A stretch of DNA of 8,168 nucleotides from CAZYXZ01 sp964651395. Its GTDB lineage: Bacteria; Actinomycetota; Actinomycetes; BP-191. Under the pieces are notes generated by a model. It was not told the DNA's origin. It made no database searches and worked only from the letters and a program-made list of their open reading frames with translations. The position numbers and the translations under genes are program-made. Location of the stretch: positions 1 through 8,168 of the forward strand of contig CAZYXZ010000100.1 in assembly GCA_964651395.1 (NCBI GenBank), in the 5' to 3' direction. Position 1 is the first letter of the stretch. Each line of letters starts with the position of its first letter. This document shows, in pieces, positions 6,087 to 8,168 of this stretch.

Positions 6087-6148
6087 TCCGCGGCGCATGG
6101 GAGAAAATAGGTCCAGCGCCAGGGGGGCGCGGGGCTGGGGGGCCTGCC
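6087..6148 (+). promoter_or_regulatory. 62-bp intergenic leader with A-rich patch and G-tracts
   Basis: This gap separates the second glycosidase from the septum-formation-like gene. It has one A-rich patch, GAGAAAATAG (6101-6110), the only place a -10 element could lie, but no convincing -35 or terminator is visible. It then becomes very G-rich: runs of six, four and six G at 6122-6127, 6131-6134 and 6137-6142. The last run sits six bases before the ATG and can serve as the ribosome site. Confidence 0.4.
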
Positions 6149-7048
6149 ATGAGCAACTCCTATGGGCTCGCCGACGGCGACTGGTACCAGGCGAGCGACG
6201 GTCAGTGGTACTGCTGGCCTGACCCGACGCCGCACGCGTCCCGCCCGGTGGAGCCGCCGGCCGCTGCCCTCCTGCCGCCCATGCCGGCCGCGGTGCCCTC
6301 CTCCGGAGGATGGGACCCGCCCGCGCCGATCGACGAGATGGCGGGGACGTCGGCGTTCGCTCCTGCGTTCGCCGGGGCGCCGGCTGCTCCCGCCGCCCCG
6401 GCGTACGGCGCTCCGGACGCCCCGTCGGCGTGGCCGGCTCCGGCCGCCCCCTCCGCGCCCGGCGGGTGGGGACCCCCGGGCATGCCGGGACAGCCTGCGG
6501 GTGGCTGGGCGCCGGGCTACGCGCCGCTGCCGGCGCAGGTCAAGTGGTACGACACCGGCAAGGCCAAGGCGCTGATCGGCGGTGGGCTGATCGCCTTCTT
6601 CCTGCTCGTGGGCTGGATCAGCAGTCTCGACAACGCCAAGCGAGACTCGAGCGGCAACGTCACCGCCGAAGGGGAGTCCGGAATCACCGTCCTGCGCGCC
6701 GGGGACTGCCTCAGCTCGCTCGGCACCGGCGAGGTCGACTCGGTCGACGTCACGCCGTGCGACCGGCCGCACGCGGGCCAGATCTTCGCCGTCTTCGACA
6801 TGCCGGACACGGACTACCCCGGCGAGGACAACGTGGCGAACAAGGCGGAGGAGCAGTGCGCCAAGCTCATCGGCGCCTTCCTCGGCGGGCAGTCGCAGGG
6901 GGGCGGCGGCTACGGGCTGTCGATGCTGCTGCCCCTGCGCAGCTCGTGGAAGCTCGACGGCGGTCGCGCCGTGAAGTGCATCCTCACCGCGCCCGGCGGC
7001 GTGCTCATGACCGGCTCGGCACAGGGCAAGGGTCCGTACCAGGGGTGA
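6149..7048 (+). CDS. Single-pass membrane protein with DUF2510-like N-terminus and Septum_form-like extracytoplasmic domain
   Basis: The protein has 299 residues in four parts. Residues 9-25 (DGDWYQASDGQWYCWPD) resemble the tryptophan-rich DUF2510-type motif found at the cytoplasmic N-terminus of many actinobacterial membrane proteins. Residues 26-130 are a Pro/Ala/Gly-rich, low-complexity linker. A single membrane helix at about 140-158 (ALIGGGLIAFFLLVGW) is followed by polar residues. The outer domain, about 178-290, has GDCL at 185-188, VTPCDRPHAGQIFAVF at 201-216, YPG at 223-225 and a Cys at 237. These match the pattern of the actinobacterial Septum_form family (GDC, then V-x-x-C-x-x-PH). 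Cys187, Cys204, Cys237 and Cys277 could form two disulfides. The name comes from family annotation, and a role in septation is not shown here. Genes of this type often sit alone, and nothing nearby clarifies its partner. Start choice rests on the G-rich ribosome site six bases upstream. Confidence 0.8.
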   Translation: MSNSYGLADGDWYQASDGQWYCWPDPTPHASRPVEPPAAALLPPMPAAVPSSGGWDPPAPIDEMAGTSAFAPAFAGAPAAPAAPAYGAPDAPSAWPAPAAPSAPGGWGPPGMPGQPAGGWAPGYAPLPAQVKWYDTGKAKALIGGGLIAFFLLVGWISSLDNAKRDSSGNVTAEGESGITVLRAGDCLSSLGTGEVDSVDVTPCDRPHAGQIFAVFDMPDTDYPGEDNVANKAEEQCAKLIGAFLGGQSQGGGGYGLSMLLPLRSSWKLDGGRAVKCILTAPGGVLMTGSAQGKGPYQG

Positions 7049-7060
7049 CCCGCCCGAACT

Positions 7061-7077
7061 CCTGACGGGGCGTCAGG
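7061..7077 (+). terminator. Perfect GC hairpin between the septum-formation-like gene and the chemoreceptor
   Basis: CCTGACG and CGTCAGG are exact reverse complements around a GGG loop, starting 12 bases after the stop at 7048. Stem strength and position suit a terminator or mRNA 3'-end stabiliser, but no T-run follows, so it is not a classic intrinsic terminator. It overlaps the -35 region of the candidate chemoreceptor promoter, so it could instead be an operator. Confidence 0.4.
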
Positions 7078-7091
7078 CCTTGCCCTATGCT
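7062..7091 (+). promoter_or_regulatory. Candidate promoter of the chemoreceptor gene
   Basis: CTGACG (7062-7067) and TATGCT (7086-7091) are separated by 18 bases and resemble weak -35 and good -10 elements of the housekeeping sigma factor. Transcription would start near 7098, leaving a very short leader that begins at the ribosome site. No sigma-28-type motility promoter (TAAA then GCCGATAA) is seen. Confidence 0.35.
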
Positions 7092-7097
7092 CGGCGC

Positions 7098-7103
7098 GAG
7101 GGG
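7098..7103 (+). promoter_or_regulatory. Ribosome binding site of the chemoreceptor gene
   Basis: GAGGGG lies six bases before the ATG at 7110, a good Shine-Dalgarno match at ideal spacing. It supports this start over a later in-frame ATG at residue 8. Confidence 0.65.
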
Positions 7104-7109
7104 TGAGCC

Positions 7110-8168
7110 ATGTCCGTGTCCGAGATCACGATGAAGCGCCGGTTCGAGCAGATCGGGATGTACGCCGCCTGGATCAGCGGCGCCGGTCTCGTCGCCGCGC
7201 TGTCCCTCGAGCAGTTCGGGCAGGACAAGCCGCTGCTGGAGCCGTGGATCTTCTGGGCGATCGTGGCGTCCGACGCGCTGGCGTCCGTGTACTACACGTT
7301 CCAGTACTTCCACATGCGCAGCACCGGCAAGACCGCGTCGCAGATCGAGGGCTTGGTCGGCATGGTCTTCGCCTCGCTCGCGGTGACCTGGCTGTGCTCG
7401 ATCACCGGGGGCATCGAGCGCGCGTACTGGATGTTCTTCGTGTTCACCGTCATCACGGCCGCGATGCAGCAGCCCGCTGTCGCGACGATCGCGCTCGGCT
7501 TCCTCGGCTCGGCGAGTGTCGTGGTCTCGTCGCTCATCGCGGACACCCTGACGCCGGAGAACCGTGGCTCGGTCGTCTTCGCCGCGGTCATCATTCCGAT
7601 CATCGCGTGGTACGCCTCACTGCTCGCCGAGCAGCTCAAGGAGCTCCAGCTGCGCGCGGAGGAGGAGCGGGGCAAGCTCGGCGAGGGCGTGGGTCTGATC
7701 TCGGGCGTCCTGGCCAAGGCCGCGGCGGGCGACCTGGCCGGCGGCTCGATCAACGTGCAGACCGACGACGCGGCGTTGCAGTCCCTCGGCTCGGCCTTCG
7801 ACGAGACGCTCGGTGCGCTGCGCTCGCTGGTCGCGAAGATCCGCACGAGCGGTGAGCAGATCGCCTCCAGCGCAGGAGAGCTGCTCGGCACGGCGGAGGA
7901 GCACGCGAGCAGCGCGACGGAGCAGTCCAGCGCGGTGTCGGAGACGACCGCCACGCTCGAGGAGCTGGCCGCCACCGCCGCGCAGATCGCCGACACCGCG
8001 GGCGCCGTCGCGCAGTTCGCCTCGCAGACGCTGAGCTACGCCGAGCAGGGTCAGGAGGCGGTGACGCGCAGCGTCGCGTCCATGGACCAGATCTCCTCCA
8101 GCGTGAACCAGATCGCGACGCGCGCGCTCAGCCTGGGCGAGAAGAGCCAGGCGATCGGCCAGATCCTC
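7110..8168 (+). CDS. Methyl-accepting chemotaxis protein with multi-spanning membrane sensor, 3' end cut by window edge
   Basis: The 353 visible residues are the first part of a chemoreceptor that relays signals through CheA/CheW to the flagellar motor. Six hydrophobic helices are predicted (about 14-33, 44-66, 79-97, 104-121, 124-144, 153-173) with only short loops, so no large extracellular ligand domain exists. Ligands may bind within the membrane, or the helices may sense membrane state or energy. A charged helix (175-190) leads to a HAMP-like stretch at about 197-245 (LISGVLAKAAAGDLAGGSI). A long coiled coil follows, rich in Ala, Ser, Glu and Gln, with HASSATEQSSAVSETTATLEEL at 265-286 (shown as 22 residues in two halves: HASSATEQSSA, VSETTATLEEL) typical of MCP methylation and adaptation helices. 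The window ends at LGEKSQAIGQIL, which usually comes a few residues before the conserved hairpin tip, so the tip is not seen. The family call is firm; the ligand is unknown. Confidence 0.9.
   Translation, partial: MSVSEITMKRRFEQIGMYAAWISGAGLVAALSLEQFGQDKPLLEPWIFWAIVASDALASVYYTFQYFHMRSTGKTASQIEGLVGMVFASLAVTWLCSITGGIERAYWMFFVFTVITAAMQQPAVATIALGFLGSASVVVSSLIADTLTPENRGSVVFAAVIIPIIAWYASLLAEQLKELQLRAEEERGKLGEGVGLISGVLAKAAAGDLAGGSINVQTDDAALQSLGSAFDETLGALRSLVAKIRTSGEQIASSAGELLGTAEEHASSATEQSSAVSETTATLEELAATAAQIADTAGAVAQFASQTLSYAEQGQEAVTRSVASMDQISSSVNQIATRALSLGEKSQAIGQIL

Noticed and set aside
2907..6098. Very long minus-strand open frame (over 1,000 codons) antisense to both glycosidase genes
   Set aside because: It is rich in Arg, Gly and Val with no domain, and mirrors the codon bias of the two real genes, which have signal peptides, catalytic motifs and paralogue conservation. 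Its length follows from GC-rich third positions in a tandem repeat.
6078..6148. GGCAGG (6078-6083) pairing with CCTGCC (6143-6148) across the intergenic gap
   Set aside because: Six-base arms nearly 60 bases apart are expected by chance in GC-rich DNA, and there is no compact stem around them.
1..8168. tRNA or rRNA genes, CRISPR arrays, insertion sequences, phage genes or toxin-antitoxin pairs
   Set aside because: None was seen on reading both strands. Intergenic space is too small, and all long stretches are explained by the genes listed.

Overview
This is a GC-rich (roughly 70%) bacterial window with densely packed genes. Codon use is strongly biased to G/C in third positions, and start/stop overlaps are frequent. 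The protein repertoire looks like that of an aerobic, motile member of the Actinomycetota: a protein with an N-terminal DUF2510-like tryptophan motif joined to a septum-formation (Septum_form-like) extracytoplasmic domain, secreted glycosidases, a MarR regulator and a methyl-accepting chemotaxis protein. The sequence alone does not settle class or genus.

Region 1 (1-2833, minus strand) is a three-gene operon read right to left: a MarR-family regulator, a DegT/DnrJ/EryC1/StrS-fold PLP-type enzyme, and an amidohydrolase of the ACMSD-like (Amidohydrolase_2) superfamily that runs off the left edge. The genes overlap by 1 base (TGATG) and 4 bases (ATGA), so translation is probably coupled. The DegT-fold enzyme has histidine (His184) where the family's Schiff-base lysine belongs. 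That is the hallmark of the sugar 3-dehydratase branch (ColD, E1/RfbH) rather than of aminotransferases.

Region 2 (2834-2948) is the divergent control region. It holds a perfect 19-bp palindrome (2845-2863), a probable operator for the MarR protein. The palindrome overlaps a -10-like box placed ideally for a leaderless marR transcript, and it lies just upstream of a likely promoter for the plus-strand genes.

Region 3 (2949-6086, plus strand) is a tandem duplication. Two secreted clan GH-A-type glycoside hydrolases of 518 and 526 residues, about two-thirds identical by eye, are separated by no bases (TAGATG). Each has a signal peptide, a TIM-barrel-like domain with a putative Asn-Glu acid/base and a second Glu nucleophile, and a C-terminal FN3-like domain. 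All twelve cysteines of the mature proteins are shared. The natural substrate cannot be read from the sequence.

Region 4 (6149-8168, plus strand) holds the single-pass membrane protein with the Septum_form-like domain. After a 61-bp gap with a 7-bp-arm hairpin and a possible promoter comes a chemoreceptor whose sensor part is six predicted membrane helices with no sizeable periplasmic domain. The chemoreceptor is cut by the right edge before its signalling tip.

No tRNA, rRNA, CRISPR array, insertion sequence or phage gene was seen. No intergenic gap exceeds about 115 bp. The most interesting points are the His-for-Lys enzyme in a MarR/amidohydrolase operon, the operator architecture shared with the divergent glycosidase pair, and the cysteine-rich tandem glycosidases themselves.
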